Positions 10,800-24,464 of a stretch of DNA of 64,000 nt are shown piece after piece. Within the stretch, counting starts at the first letter, position 1; the number at the start of each line of letters is the position of its first letter. A model generated the notes under the pieces. The model saw only the letters and a list, made by a program, of their open reading frames with translations. It was not told the DNA's origin and ran no database searches. The DNA is taken from positions 26,535,427 through 26,599,426 of the forward strand of contig OX578283.1 of assembly GCA_951217055.1 (NCBI GenBank). The letters are read 5' to 3'. This DNA comes from Gerris lacustris (taxonomy: Eukaryota > Arthropoda > Insecta > Hemiptera > Gerridae). Both the position numbers and the translations under genes were made by a program.

Positions 10800-12970
10800 C
10801 ATGATTCAAAATTGGAAGCTGGTGATGGTACAAATAGACCAATGGCCAAGTAGCTCTTCCAGAGTGAATGTAACATGTACACTTTTTCCTCTGTTCTTTG
10901 TTATCTCTACAAAAGTTAATAAATATTTTCTTTAAAAACTTTTTTCTTAATTTTGAAATTATTAAAGATGACTTATACTCTAAACGACAAGTAATACTCT
11001 AAATATGCATTTCTCTTACCATACTATTACATTAATAGTGTAAAATGCCCATATCTTTGGAAGGAATGTCCAAACACGGTTTAGCAATCAAGATAATTAT
11101 AACAATGGAAGCCTGTTCATTTAATGAATGAATCTATACATTATAATAATGAGGATCGAGAGGGTAAAACCAGTTATCAGGCAAGCATGGATATCAGGGA
11201 AAGCGTGTAATAGCAGAGAGGTCTGAGCTGTAAATTATTACACAATTAGGCAATTATCATTAATTAGAACGTGCTTAAGCTTGTTCTACCTCAAGCTGTC
11301 TGCTCCTTAGAGTAATTTAACAAATAGAGATAGCAAATAACTATGAACTTAATTTTTATAACAAGCTTTAAACCGTTTTATAAAATCGTTTAGTCTTTTT
11401 ACGGTAAACGTGTTAAACACAAGATTTATACGCTTAGAAAAGAAAAGTAATACAATTACGTTAAGTAGTCAGTAATATTACTTTCTCATATTCAAATATT
11501 ATGTAAAGAGAAAGTATTGCGAAACCCTAATATTTTGTATTAATATTTCAATGGATTCATCATTCATCATTTTTTCACATTCATTTTTGCCAACAAAATT
11601 ATAATATTTGTATTATTTACATTGAATAGAACTCAAAGAGCAAAATAAATCATTTCAATGTCAATGTTTAACACAGTCCAGTTTTGTCCACATTGGTTGG
11701 TCAAGAACATCTCTGAACTAATGTGGGTTTTTCATAATGAACTGATCGATTTTTCTCCAGATTATTATGTACTTTTCACTAAAATGTCGGTCTCTCTTCC
11801 TTACTAAACCGATTTCTATGAACTTTGGTATAGATGTTAATTCGAGTCATACCTCTAATGGCATTAATAGAAGTTCAAAAAGACCAGTCATGCACCATGA
11901 CTTAATTAGCGAAACCTGCGTATTATTGGCTTATGATAATATAGGAAAACTTTGGTTTAGAATTTGGATGGATAAAAAAAAATTGTACACAGGGGTACGG
12001 GGTACAAAAGTCAAAACGACATTTTAAAATTTGTTTAGATTTTTTAAGTGCATCCTAGGGTGAGATATCGTCTGGAGTGACATACATACATTACATAAAA
12101 AAAAGTGTTAAATTTCAGGAATCGATTAAGAATGGTCTAAAACGGATTTCCATGAAGAAAATTCGCTAAAAGGTGATTCTAAATACATTTAGCAGGAACT
12201 CTGTTTTAAGCTGCATGTAACAGGGGAGGACAAAGATGGATGGAGGATTTCTATATCTAACTGAATATAAATTGAGCATAGTATTAAACTTATGGCTGCG
12301 ATCCCGAAAAGCAATCCAAAAAATATAAAATATAATATTACTTGAAACAGCTATCTCAGGATGCCGCTTTTATTGTTATGATTTTGAATTTGTATATTTA
12401 AATTACTTATATATACATTTCTTTTAACTAAATTATGCTCATGCTTTTAACTTTTTTGAAAGGAAATCAGTTAAGAATGGTCAGCCAAAAAAAAAAAAAA
12501 TAGAAAAAACCCCATTTAAGAAAAAAGGGAATAACAAAAACTTAGTAATTCGGCCGGATTCTAGGAAGAGTTTGAAGTGGATCAAGACGTTTCCTGAATA
12601 CCTAATAACTCACCCTAGGATTGGGAGCTCTATCTTTCTGAAAGGAACCCAATTTACTCTGGAGGTCTTACATCAACAACTTATAATACCCTTGAGAAGA
12701 AAAAGGTTCAGGGTCTTTTTTAATAGCATCAATCTATCAAAGTCAAAACACTAAAAAATAACTGTACAACCGCAGTCTATATTTGCATTATAGACTGTAT
12801 ATATATATATTTTTTTTTCATTTATTCATTGACCCAATCTGCGAGGTCTATGTTATAACTTTTCTTCTTCAGACTGCGTATGGTTGTTACACAGTTACGA
12901 CCAAACGCATTGTTCGATTTTCTTAAAATTTGCCATCAATGTTCTTTGAAGCCTTTTAAAATCGATGTAA

Positions 12971-13001
<31 letters not shown>

Positions 13002-13180
13002 AAAAAATAAACTAAAATAATAATAAAACAAAAATCGGCCCAAGACAACTCCCACTAACTTTCTATTTTATAAGACTACATAATTACTTGGTCCAGTTTT
13101 TTCCACTTATCAGTTGTTTCCAGTTTTCATAGTTACATTTAATTATTATTAAATATTTTATCCAAATTTACCATAAAAAT
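10800..13180. other. mostly unannotated AT-rich DNA
   Basis: No family was recognised. A possible 139-bp MITE lies at 12759-12897: its ends TAACTGTACAACCGCAGTCT and the complement of CAGACTGCGTATGGTTGTTA align with gaps. A poly-T run lies near 12970-12998. The frame at 12572-12754 shows no known motif. Confidence 0.4.
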
Positions 13181-13184
13181 TCTT

Positions 13185-13250
13185 CTCCCTAGCGGGGAAT
13201 CGAACCCGGTCTCTCACCGTCAGTGTTTAAAGCTATAATCTTCTCAGGAA
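13185..13250 (-). pseudogene. tRNA-Asp-like relic
   Basis: On the minus strand the 3' part reads GAGACCGGGTTCGATTCCCC then GCTAGGGAG. It contains a perfect box B (GGTTCGATTCC) and is close to the T-arm and acceptor end of animal tRNA-Asp. The 5' part TTCCTGAGAAGATTATAGC resembles the Asp acceptor and D-arm with gaps. The anticodon loop does not contain GTC, and the total is only about 66 bases, so it is a decayed gene or SINE head and not a working tRNA. Confidence 0.55.
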
Positions 13251-13371
13251 CTAGATTTTTACCGAAAAACGACTTAGACGGTCAGATTCGTATTTAAATA
13301 GAATATCTATTAGAACCGTTTTTTATTAACAACCTTAAAATAATATTAAAAAAAAAAAAAAAAAAAATACG

Positions 13372-14700
13372 TGGTGTCGCGGGACACCCGGTAGGAACGA
13401 AGTTCCTTACACTTTTCATTAAATATAAATTATAAAATCAGACTGCTAAGTTTTACGATACTAACTACTTATACATGGTGGGTTAGAAAAGAGACAAAAT
13501 TAAAAGTAACTAACTATATGTACTTAGCAGAGTTAAAGCAAAAGGCAAAATTAAAAGAAAAGCATTTATTTTCACATTAAAGCGAGCGTCTTGCAATAAA
13601 TAATGTATTGTTTATTGAGAAAAAAGTTTATCATGATGAGTTTATTGTTAGAGCAGATACTTGTAGTAACGGAACACGACTGTTCCCACAGACTCCGCCG
13701 TCATATTTATTACTCCATTTAAAATATATCACTTTAATACGCAATAACTTCTGCTTGTATTAGGTTGAAATTTTACATGCCAGTTTCAATTGCACTTAAG
13801 GCGATGTGTAAGATGTTTTATTAAAATCGTTACGTTAGAACGGAAGATATCGGTAAAAACAATGTTTTCTTTATTTTAAACGTTTAGGTCCGCTTTAAAT
13901 AAATAAATAAATTTAGCGATCTTTATCACTTCATAGCAGTGTCGGTGTTCGTTTTACTAAAAAAATGTATTTAAAAAAGTTTGTCTCATTTAAATAGATG
14001 AAGTTAGAATTTTTTCCCGTCCTAAAATTCCAATTTTAAATTTGAAGCTTACGTTTACGCGAACGTTGCGCGTGAACGCTAGGGCGGATAACTTTGTCTA
14101 ACGAACTCATCCTGGGCATTGGTAAAATGAACATTTGTACCAAATTTCAGCTTGATTTAAGTTTTCAGATATAAAGTAACACCCGTCTAAGAGGGTAAGA
14201 TTGACCGTCTAAACCAGCGTTTCCCAAACTTTTTTAGCCCATGGCCCACCCTAAAAAAATATGTAGAGCTGCCGTGATGGGGACTCATGTATAAAGCCCC
14301 CCTCTAACCGGGAGATCCGAGGCCCATCCCCGGAAAATTTCTGAAAATTACATATCTGTAAATTACATATGAGGTTTATCTTTTCATTCAATGTTAAAGT
14401 AAATCCAAAAGACAAATACGTTTCATGATATTCGCTCTCGTGGCACACTGTTTGGGAAACCTTGGTCTAAACCAACGATATGGAACTCGGGTGTCCCAAG
14501 AATGACAAAACTCTGTCAAATTCTGATGGTATGTGCAACCCACAACAGATGTATTTAAAAAAGTGTGTCTCATTTAAATAGATGAAGTTAGAATTTTTTC
14601 CCGTCTTAAAATTCCAATTTTAAATTTAAGCTTACGTTTACGCGAGCGTTGCGCGTGAACATTTTGGCGGATAACGTTGTCCAATGAACTCATCCAATAG
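13372..14700 (+). repeat. repeat with GGAACGAAGTTCC end, partly duplicated
   Basis: The left end carries two small palindromes, GGTGTCGCGGGACACC and GGAACGAAGTTCC (about 13375-13411), which are mirrored at 37948-37978. The segment 13965-14110 recurs at 14550-14690 (shared blocks include AGATGAAGTTAGAATTTTTT and GTTGCGCGTGAAC), about 570 bases apart, and also in the reverse sense at 37510-37640. A hAT-type MITE is inserted between the two copies. The element class is unknown. Confidence 0.55.
14215..14464. mobile_element. hAT-type MITE, 250 bp
   Basis: Ends are CAGCGTTTCCCAAAC and the complement of GTTTGGGAAACCTTG. The host octamer GTCTAAAC lies on both sides (14207-14214 and 14465-14472), an exact 8-bp duplication. 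The TTTCCCAAAC terminal block is typical of hAT MITEs. No coding capacity. Confidence 0.88.
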
Positions 14701-17090
14701 AAACTCACCAAAAATAAAACCACAAAAAGCAAATACATGATACTAGTAATAAATAGAACCCTATATTTAATCTATTATAATATAATCAATAATAAGTGGA
14801 AACTTATCATTTAATAAGTTATTGTCTGTTAAAAGATTGATTCAGTTAGCTGTGTATTTAGCAACTCATTATAAATGAGCAGCCTCATGTATGTTTTTTT
14901 TTTTTTTTTGTAAAATATATTATGTTTCTCTCTTGATTTGCCATTAATTATTATAAAGTTCGAGACATTATATCATACAAGTTAATTTCTATGTTTCAAC
15001 TCTTTATGTAAAATGGGATTAAAAGTTATTTCAAGCAACATGCTATAGTCTCATTATAATCCAAAATCAAGCTAATCGAAATAGTCCAATATTGAGTAGC
15101 CGAATTAAAGTGTCAACGTTATTCATTTTCCTCCCCCTGTTTAGGAATAATTTAATAAAGTTAGGGTTTTAGTCAAAGTAGAAATGATCTTGGCGTAGGG
15201 ATAACATAATATTATATGAGTTTAGTAGTTTTCGCGTGTTTGGGTTTGGGAATGAAAGCGATAAAGCAATGTCATTCAAACATCAAATGAGAATTATCGA
15301 CGAAGTGGGTTTTCTCACTCTGTTCATCTGGTACAAGAAATAAATTAACATAGTTTTATATTAGGAAATAGTCGAAACATCATAAAGACATTGAAAAGAT
15401 GGAATTATAGATCCAGATGGTTACACTATTAAGTTGTCGTCTTAACTTTACCAGTATATAAATTTTAGCATTTAATTATACAGCTGTTCAGTTGCTTTAT
15501 GTATTTTCTTCTAAAAGTTTCTCATTTACATACTTTTTTGTTAATATTTTATTAGAACAAATCTACAATCATTTAATCTAACTAAATAGTACATGAAGTT
15601 TTACATCATTCAAGAACATGCAAATAAGAATCCTAGTGGGTATACTTTTTCGTGTGAAATAGAGAAACAACAAATCTATTGGATAAAGATAAAAATTTGC
15701 ATAGTTTGGCAAATATTCTTCGAGTGGCTGAAGTCCCTCCTAGAATATTTGCTAAGGGGGCTGTAGGTCGTAGGAGCTATCACTCTACCAGAATGCTACC
15801 ACAAACTATTTTTTTTTAGGAGAGGCTAATCTTATTTTTAATTCTAGAAAGTCTAGGAGTTCTTAACCCCCCACCCAATAGTAGTGTAAAGTCTAAACGA
15901 CAACATAGTGGAAACATGGAGTTAATGAGATAAAACAAAAAAAAAGGTCTAAACGACGAAAGAATTGGCATATGTCAAACATCTTTGGGAATTGGTCACA
16001 ATGTTTCGGCCAATCCCTTAGAAATATAGTTAAAGAATTAATTATGCTATTTTCGTTGCAACTCATAAGACAATTATTTATAAAGTTATCTAGCTAATAA
16101 GTAGAGAGAAAAGGCAAACTACCTCACACTGAATAGAAAAAAAAAAAAATTAAATAATTTACATTAAAAAATGGTGGAGAAAGGGCTCATCATATTATCT
16201 GCTGATCTGTTAATTAATCAATAATTGCTCAACATTTTATTTGGATGGTTATATGTTTTAGTTAGTTTCCAACAAGAAATAAGGCTGGACGCTACCTCAC
16301 GACCAAAAGTCAAATACTTTATTATTCAAATGATTGGAAACAGGCTAAAAATATAATTAGCTGATCTTCCCATTTATTTATACTTTATTAGTAAATGTAT
16401 AAATTTATTTATATTTTTAGATAATTAATTAATTTTAATTAGTGCAACATTTAACGTTAAGGTGTTATTTAAATGATGTTATTTACTAAATTAAACATTC
16501 TGAATTAATTTTTTAAAAAAGTTAAATATTTTAATTAGGTTTTTGGAAAAGTATTATTTAAAAACTAAGGGTCCATAAATTATTAGAATGAAATATGATA
16601 ATTGCCAAAACAAATCCAATTAAACTAAAAGTAGAGGTTGAAAATGTCTTACACGTATGTTGTATAAAATGGCAAAATATCCATTTCAATATGTTGACAA
16701 AGTGGAATGATGGTTTTTGTCGTGTGGCACACAAGCTTAAAGGGCAAAAACAACGTTGAAACGGAAACCAATTTTCAGTTCTCTGAGCCCATACCCCTCT
16801 TACCCTAGGTCATCAATCATTCTGTAGTCAGGGTAGACGCGGTATTATGCCCTTTTGGTCTTCCTTTCACCTCCTGGTCAAAAGAATGTAACCTGTGATT
16901 CTAAAATATATTCCCATATCTATTATACTTCCCTGCTTTTTCGTAAACACGCTTTTAAAACACATGTTTTACAACATATTTGTTATTTTACAAACATTTT
17001 CCAATACTATACCTACACATAAAGATAGACAACATTAAAGATAAATATAGTGCAATAATAAGTTGTACATTTTTAAGAAAATAATCTCAT
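14701..17090. other. AT-rich DNA, nothing recognised
   Basis: I see only AT-rich sequence with short homopolymer runs. The patch at 16740-16900 is less AT-rich but shows no readable protein or RNA gene. Confidence 0.4.
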
Positions 17091-17099
17091 AAAAAATAT

Positions 17100-17740
17100 G
17101 TTTAAAATACTCTGTCAATTAGTGTGACACATAGCTTCCTCACGTCCTATTTGGTAAAATTTAATGATTTTATACTTTTAAAACCTATTATTATCTAAGT
17201 TATTTAATTTTTCCCTCGTGTTTTAAATCTATCAAAACTGTTTTGATATTTTACATGTATTAAAGGATCAATTTATCAAAATTTAAAGAGTGCAGAAGGT
17301 TCAAATTAATCTGGGGCTATCTGCGGGCTACTTTCGACGAACTATCAAATAAGTACTTTTGAAGATATAGGTGTATATAAATAATAGTATGTTCGTGCGC
17401 ATGTGAAAAAGAGAAACAAACATAAGGTAGAAACTTAAATGGAACCAACAATGTGCTAATTATGACCTACCATCCAAATTTCAATAAAATCGGACAATTA
17501 GTTTTTAAGATATGTTGGTTCGCAAAAATTGAGCGACAGCCCGACAGACAAACACGGAAACAAAAATGTTCCCTGACGTCTAAAACGGATTTCTGCCTTG
17601 GAACGTTTGAAATCGGACTAAAACGCATTTCTACCTTGGAACTTTTCAAATCGGAGACCTAGAAATGTTTCGTTCTTCAGAACCATCACATAGCTTCCGA
17701 TACCATCGGTAAGCTCTGAAGCTAAAAAAAAAAAAAAAAA
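17100..17740 (-). repeat. complete copy of dispersed repeat Rep-A
   Basis: The plus strand begins with TCAATTAGTGTGACACATAG and ends with a block complementary to GCTTCAGAGCTTACCGATGG, next to a poly-A/T run at 17724-17743. Both ends match the copies at 39677-40137 and 53915-54487. Shared interior blocks include GAGCGACAG, GACAGACA and the doubled TTTCTACCTTGGAAC-like segment at 17590-17650. No coding capacity, terminal inverted repeats or target duplication were recognised. Confidence 0.7.
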
Positions 17741-18529
17741 AAAGGCAGGTAAAATTAATAGAAATTAAGCAATAATCCAACAATTTACAAAATCAATAAA
17801 ACAAATTATAATGTGTACAAGGAGTCGTCATCAGGGGCAATTAATTATTATAATTTTTAAAATTGTTATACTTCACCACAAATGTTGAATATCCTTAAAC
17901 ATTTTATCATAGTTATTTAATAAATAATTAAATTAAAGAAATAATTAATTTATTAAAAATAATTACTAAAAAGTCAAACATTGTCTTAAAAAAAAAGAAA
18001 GTCAGGAGCAAAGACCTTTGGTTGAGTCGATTAGTCTCTAGCATCTTTCGATACATTGTATTATAATTTTTTAGATGTATAAAGGGGATAACACAGCATA
18101 AATTAAAAAATATAATCTTTGCTTAAATAAATGGAATTCCGTGCCTACATTTCATTAATATTATAAGTACTAAAGAGTAGGGGAGAAATATCTGTGGTTC
18201 GATTTCCGGCGACTGGTACATTTTTATCTCTTTATTTAATAATGATAATATTATTATTATATAATACTGATACATACCTTGTGACAAAAGCCACGTTGAC
18301 AGGCTTAGTTCAGTATTTGTTCATGTATATAATTCAGACTAACCTTCATTGCAATACATTTATACGGTAAACCGACGTAAAATAAATATGTGATACGTTG
18401 TTACAGTTAAAACACAACTAAACTTTTATTCAATTTACTCAATCAATGCCAACTTGCCACAACGTTGTCAAACAAGTGAAGTTAACAAATAGAAATATAT
18501 TTCCCTACTTACACTTCTCCCCTTCTGGG

Positions 18530-19110
18530 GGTTAAGAATGACTCTCTCGGTGTTTTCAATCTACTGAAGTGGACCACCATCCATGTTTGACCTCACCATT
18601 CGGTGCTATTCTCAGCCTAGATACGATATATGTAGAGCCCAATAGGCACTTTTTTACGGTGTAAGGTCCTCGCCATGACCATCTTAGCTTGGCACTCCGC
18701 CCAAGTCGATTCTGCGGAGTGTAGGCCATGTTTTATCTTCTTCAGTAAATGTACTCCCATGTGCACGCCGGTCATAAACCTGTTTTTTGTACAACATGCC
18801 TCCGTTGTTGCCTTAGTCGAGCTGTACCTTGACATTTGTTTTTACTAATTCATGTTGTACGTGCCAGAGAAATTTCCTTAAGGGTGGTTAGAGCCTGGCA
18901 CATACTCGGCCTGGCACGTACAATATGAATTTACCTTTTTTCTATCTTCTAGTAATTTTACAGAATTTGGGTAGTCGTTGCCTTCGACTTCAACTTCGGC
19001 GCATTTCTCTACCGAAAATCAACATAAATGGAGTGAATTTTGTACACTTGAGCAATGAGCCATTATGAAGGGTAGTTGGTTATTTGTCACAGTCATTCTG
19101 GTCCTAGTTG
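18530..19110 (-). pseudogene. Ty3/gypsy retrotransposon integrase C-terminal relic
   Basis: On the minus strand, FIMAHCSSV followed in another frame by KFTPFMLIFGREMRR (about 18990-19070) is the conserved end of the gypsy integrase core (the 'SSTxxTPFxLxFGREMR' block). Further down, after many stops, MVVHFSRLKTPRES (about 18535-18580) matches the terminal 'VHFxRLKP' block of the same protein. Between them is an open frame at 18617-18835 that I cannot align. A 21-base inverted repeat with one mismatch (18847-18867 and 18911-18931) lies inside. The order and strand agree with one broken gypsy element; stops and shifts show it is dead. Confidence 0.68.
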
Positions 19111-19650
19111 ATGTACTTAGTACTTGCTCAATGCTCCTTTTCTCCATTCTAGGGTTTTTCCTGGAGTCGTATATGGTACAAGGCCGGCACCAGCTTCTAC
19201 ATCACTTAACCATTCTGACAAATAAAACTTATTTGAACCTGCTTGCCCGTACGGTCACTCCCTAAATGTCCCCCGTAGGTAGTTCATGTTTTAGCACCAT
19301 GGAGAGCCAGCCCCTTGGCTGGAACTACATATAGGAGCCCCTCTGATGGCCCATCTTCGTACCAAACCCTAAAAAATATTCTGTCAACCGATCTTAATTA
19401 CTCGCACTGGAGATAAGAGAACCTTAATCGATCTACCTACTCTAGCTGCCCTATTGTGACCTGGCTGAGAGTCTTCCTTCATGCACTCAAGTACGGGTCT
19501 TATGTCCTCGTTCTCCATTTGCTATTAGCTCATTCTGTAACTCCGTTTTATCCTGTACAAATTTCCTAGTTACTTCTCGTCTGATTTCCTCATTACATTG
19601 CATGTATCTGGACAATCCACCTATACATTGCCGTTTAACTTGCACTATTT
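19111..19650 (-). other. unidentified coding-like fragment next to the gypsy relic
   Basis: The region is less AT-rich than its surroundings. On the minus strand a frame of roughly 60 codons without stop runs from about 19647 (CIGGLSRYMQCNEEIRREV and on to ELIANGERGHKT). It could be an upstream part of the same gypsy element or of another element. I do not recognise it. Confidence 0.3.
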
Positions 19651-22600
19651 ACTATACTTAAAATATATTTAATATTTATATTTAAAAAAATCAAACTGTA
19701 ATTAGTGATAATATAATTATATATACTCATACATATTTCCTTTTTACTTTTCTTTTCATATACTTAGTTACATAATAAAGAGAGAAAATATTTTGATAGC
19801 GCGAAAATTTTATTGATGGGACGTTTTAAGGTCCCTAAGTTCGAAAATGTGGTTTTACAAAATGTCTTTCTGTATCCCGTGCAGTCACAAAAAATTAAAT
19901 GAATTTCTACTCTAAATTTAGGGGCACTACCACCCAAAACTATTTTTCATAAACGGCTCCTATGAATTTGATTAAAAATTAAAATTGATCTATATAGATA
20001 ATAAAGTTAATTTAAATACGAATCTAACCTTATAATTTGAGCAACCATATAAAAAAACGTAAACAAGGAACAATTAAATAGAAAACGAAAAAAACGGGCA
20101 AAAAAAGAATGTTGGACCGGTTAGGATACGGTAGATTTACCGGGCTAAACATCAATCAATATATTAAGCCACCTAGATATTGATCGTTGTATCAGAGAAA
20201 ATCCATTTAAGGTTAGCGTATAGCAGTAAAAAATTTGCAAAATGAATCGAATTTGATGAAGTATAACCTAAAAGAGTAAAATAATTAGTCCTAAAATCGG
20301 TAAAACAGCTATCATCCAGCCACCTAGGAATTGAGGTTAGAAAATTGGGGGCCTTACTTGAATGTACTGCTAAGACAAAGAAATATCATCTCTAAAATGT
20401 ATTAATTATACAGATATAATCTTTCAAATATATAAATCTTAAAAAAATTAACTGTTTTGACAAAGGGATATAATCTCTTAAGTGTATTAATCAAGCGAAA
20501 TTATGCCGGCAAGCGATTGTCGACTGTGGGGATAACTGCAGATTGGCCCATAAGGTAAATTAATATGTGTAACAACAAAAACCAATATGGCGATTGGCGA
20601 TTTTCAGTTGTTTTTTTATAGAAAAGTGTAAAAAACAAAATACTTACACTTACAGGACAGTTACATTATAGTTTAGATCTATAATTATTGTTCTTACCAT
20701 AATTTATCCTTTTCCGAAGATTATTCGATTTTTTTCCTTCAGCATTCATATTCCACATAATATATTTAACAATAATAGATTCGAAAAAACCATAACTAAA
20801 TTTCAATTACTAAAAAAGATTAAACGTAAACAACAAACCGAACCGAAACGAAAATCAGAGTTAATAAATCATCGCAACTATGAATTTAAAACAACAACAT
20901 TTAAATCAAGTAGTAAACTCATAAATTTCAATTTAAATAAAAATTAAATGAAAATTCAAAAGGAAAAAAGTAGGTCATTGAGGCACTTATAATACTGAGT
21001 TTAAAAGTTTAGAGAAATAAACCCATATACCTAAGTCGTCAAGTTAATGTCGTTTTATCTCTTTCGAATTATAAAAGAACTGTTTAAAATTGAGAAAACA
21101 ATTTGGTACATTTAAAGCAATCCAAATAAATAGATTGTATTAAAAATTAAACAAATTAAAAATAGTTTTCTATTTTTAAAAGCTATAAATATAAAAATAG
21201 ATTGTTAGTGACGTCATTTTACAACAGTTTTATGAAAAAACCGTAGGAAGAAGAAAAGCGAGTAGAATAGAACCAGATGATCGTTCAAGGTCAAGGGCTG
21301 CCAACCTTCTTTCTCTACAAATAAAATACTATGTACTATAAAAATATCGTTTTCTTCAATCTTCTTATTAACTAAATAACTTGAAATCGACATAAAAATT
21401 ATTTGTATTTATTACGCATTTAATTTAAATATAAGAAAAGCTAAACATAATTTTTATATTTAATTAATAGGAACATTTTTTTTTTATTACACCGTTTCTA
21501 CTGTTCATTTTCACACAGTTGGCGATCTTTCATTTCCAGCTTCTGCGTCTTTCGATTCAACAAAGTTTTTTTCAAGTCCGTAACTAATTAATTTTACTTT
21601 TACTAAAGTGTGTTAATTGAATTCTTTTAACTAACGTTAATTTGTGATTAAAGTATTCAATATTGATAGTAAATATTAAGTATGATGTTAATTTTTATAT
21701 AGAGATCACGTTTAACAATTTATTATAATGTTTTGTCCTGCTGATGTGAGAATAGTAAGCGCCATTTTTTTAAGCCGTTTCGAGGTAAGTTTAATTTTCC
21801 TTGGGTACATTTATAAGATATCGTTTTAAATGGTATTAATTAGATATATATTTAATATTTAATGGTATTATTTTAGATATATGTTTATAAGTTCATCGAA
21901 ATGTTTTACGAGGGAGTATGATAACTCTTAAATGGACATAATGTTATGAAATAATGATATTTGTTCTAAAGGTAAATACCTTTAGAAAATAACCTAGTTA
22001 AATAACTTAGGTCACCTTCAATGGGACGCGAGGATGCTATGTGCCACACTTATTTTAGATTTTATAAGGCTTTGTCCTAAATTTATTCTTAACTTTGACC
22101 ATTATTATAATTACTAACGGCATTATTGTAGTTAAATAAATTGACCAAGCATAAGGTACATTGATACGCAGGCAAGGCAGGGTAATGGACAGATTTATTT
22201 AATCCCAGAAATATACGCTATCACGCAAATTGTGACGCTAAATCCACAAGTGTCGGGGAAGCCACATGTGCAGTACTGCTATGTCCTGCCCTGTGTCTAA
22301 TTGTACGTCCGTATTAAATAAGAAATTAATTAATTTCAGTAGAATTTGACTTTAATCTACGAAAAAGGTTATAGAATTAATAGGGGATAAACACCATTCA
22401 CATACAAATATGTTGAAACCACAAGAGAGCATTCTAGGAAATACATTTGTATAACCACCCAGATGATTTGATTATAAAAGACAACAACAGAGAACTAGAA
22501 ACTTCTTGGAAGGTTGCAGAAACTCTATCCCGTCTAACATAGATGTTCTAGGAAATCAAATTAACAAAACATGTTCTTCATCTAAAAGTTAATAATTAAA

Positions 22601-22930
22601 TTCAGAGAAAGAACTCCTGCCTTTTTTATATTATAATTTCGTTTTTTACTATCTCATAATAAGTGTAATATTGCAAGATAGACTGTTACAGAAATTAATA
22701 ATATTTCGAGGAAATAGTGTTATCCTAAAATTTGATTTTTTTTAAAAAACAAATTAGTTTATACTTTTTAAGGTCTAGGGCCTCACCTAAAACTCAATGT
22801 AATTTAGTATTCATGAATAATTTGAATGCCCGATTAAAACATTAAATATAAAAGTAAATATGAAAAATAATGAATTGCTTAAAAAACAGTTCCGACGTTA
22901 TAATTTAAAAATTTTTAATTGTAGTACCAA
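19651..22930. other. AT-rich DNA with one repeat end
   Basis: At 22022-22060 the block GACGCGAGGATGCTATGTGC marks a Rep-A end on the plus strand. Positions 19815-19960 resemble the repeat seen at 45930-46250 (a phrase around CTAAATTTAGGGGCACTACC). Nothing else was recognised. Confidence 0.4.
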
Positions 22931-22935
22931 TTTAA

Positions 22936-23733
22936 CCCTAGAACGCCTTTTTGGGGTCCCACAGACCCCATACAAACTATAATTAAGTTTTTCTGTATTT
23001 TATTTGTATTTCTCTAAACCTAGACTCCCTTCTAATTTACCTTTGAACCTTCCTGTGTAAATACTGATAACAATACCTATGTTATTAGCTTAAGTTCTCA
23101 TTCAGTATTCATTAGAGTTAGAGTTGGGGTCCCATAGACCCCTATGGGCCATTAACGTAATTGTTTTATATACCACTGTTAACTGTCTTATTTTTTTTAT
23201 TGTATTAAAACTCTTATTTTATATTTTTTTGGGGCTGCTGAAATGTTTAAGACTGTCATAAGTTCCAAAATAAAACTTTTATTACTATTAGTAAACGTAT
23301 ATAAATTCATATAAGTTTTAGTGGGTCACAGTAAGGATTTAAGGCCAAAAATGCTTAACTTTGACAAAGTATGTAAGAAAATCTATTTTTTTTTTAATCA
23401 TTTTTGTTCCCTGTTTTCTGTAAAACAACTCTTGATATATATAAATAAAAAATATTAACCCAATCTAACGAACACAAAATGTTATGTATATTTTTTTTTA
23501 AAGTACAAATTTTTCTAAAAAAAATGTTGATGAAAATATATATGTATACTATTTAATTTTAAAATCCTTATTTGTTTTGGTCAAAATTAAATGGTATTTT
23601 TAGAATGACAAATTATATTTACAAAAATATATAAATACTTGAAAAAAAAAATGTTAAATTAATTAATTAATTGGGGTCTCTCTGACCCCTGTGTGGAGTT
23701 TACGTAAAAAAAATATGTTGGGGTGTTCTAGGG
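22936..23733. mobile_element. piggyBac-type non-autonomous element, 798 bp
   Basis: The ends are CCCTAGAACGCC and GGGTGTTCTAGGG, directly flanked by TTAA on both sides (22932-22935 and 23734-23737). CCCTAGAA-type ends plus a TTAA duplication are the signature of piggyBac transposons. Three 17-base imperfect palindromes of the form GGGGTC-N5-GACCCC lie at 22953-22969, 23126-23142 and 23673-23689. No transposase frame is present; the minus-strand frame that overlaps the right end has no known motif. Confidence 0.85.
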
Positions 23734-23739
23734 TTAATA

Positions 23740-24460
23740 ATATACTAAGACAATTTATCGGGAAAAGATCATCGGTTCTGATAAAAAAACAAATATTATA
23801 AAAGTTTGCACTAAATATTGTTTGACAAATTTTATTAATGTCACTTTTACTCCTAAAAGGGGCTTCATAAGAGTTCTCCCGACAGCTCCTTCTTAATCTC
23901 ACCATATGGATATTCCTTTTTTTTTTTTTTTTTTTTTTTCAAGCAAAAATTTAGTATTAAATCATCAATAACAATTGGTGGTGGTTAAATCGTGGTTAAA
24001 ATTTAACCACGAACCCATATCAACTAAATGAAATACACTGGTTGTTTATATTAACTAAAGGGAAAACAAAACTGGCCTAATTGATCATTTGTAGGGAAAG
24101 TAATATGATAAAGTATAAATTTATTATTTCTAAAACATAAAACAGAACTTTTGTTTAAAATAATATATACCAAGGTAAATGTGTAGGTATTAAAAGACAA
24201 TTTATACCTAAAAATTATACGTAAAATAGTGATGTGCCATGTCACACAACACAAGTCATATTTTTTATTATTAAAATTCTAGAAACTAGAACAACATTAG
24301 AGTATTAGTATGTTTATCTTAATTATTATTTAAGGTAATTCTAATAATATGAGGTAATACCTGAGTAAAGTAGAGATTGAAATAAATTCGGCGTTCGGGT
24401 TAAATATAAATAAATACATATCTAGTAGGTTGACTTGCTTTTCAGTTAAATGGTTTTAAA
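23740..24460. other. AT-rich DNA, nothing recognised
   Basis: Poly-T run near 23918-23939 and a short inverted repeat around GTGGTTAAA at 23980-24012. No gene. Confidence 0.4.
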
Positions 24461-24464
24461 TTAA

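Noticed and set aside
12572..12754. Plus-strand frame of 60 codons
   Set aside because: No motif, no start context or neighbour that supports a gene.
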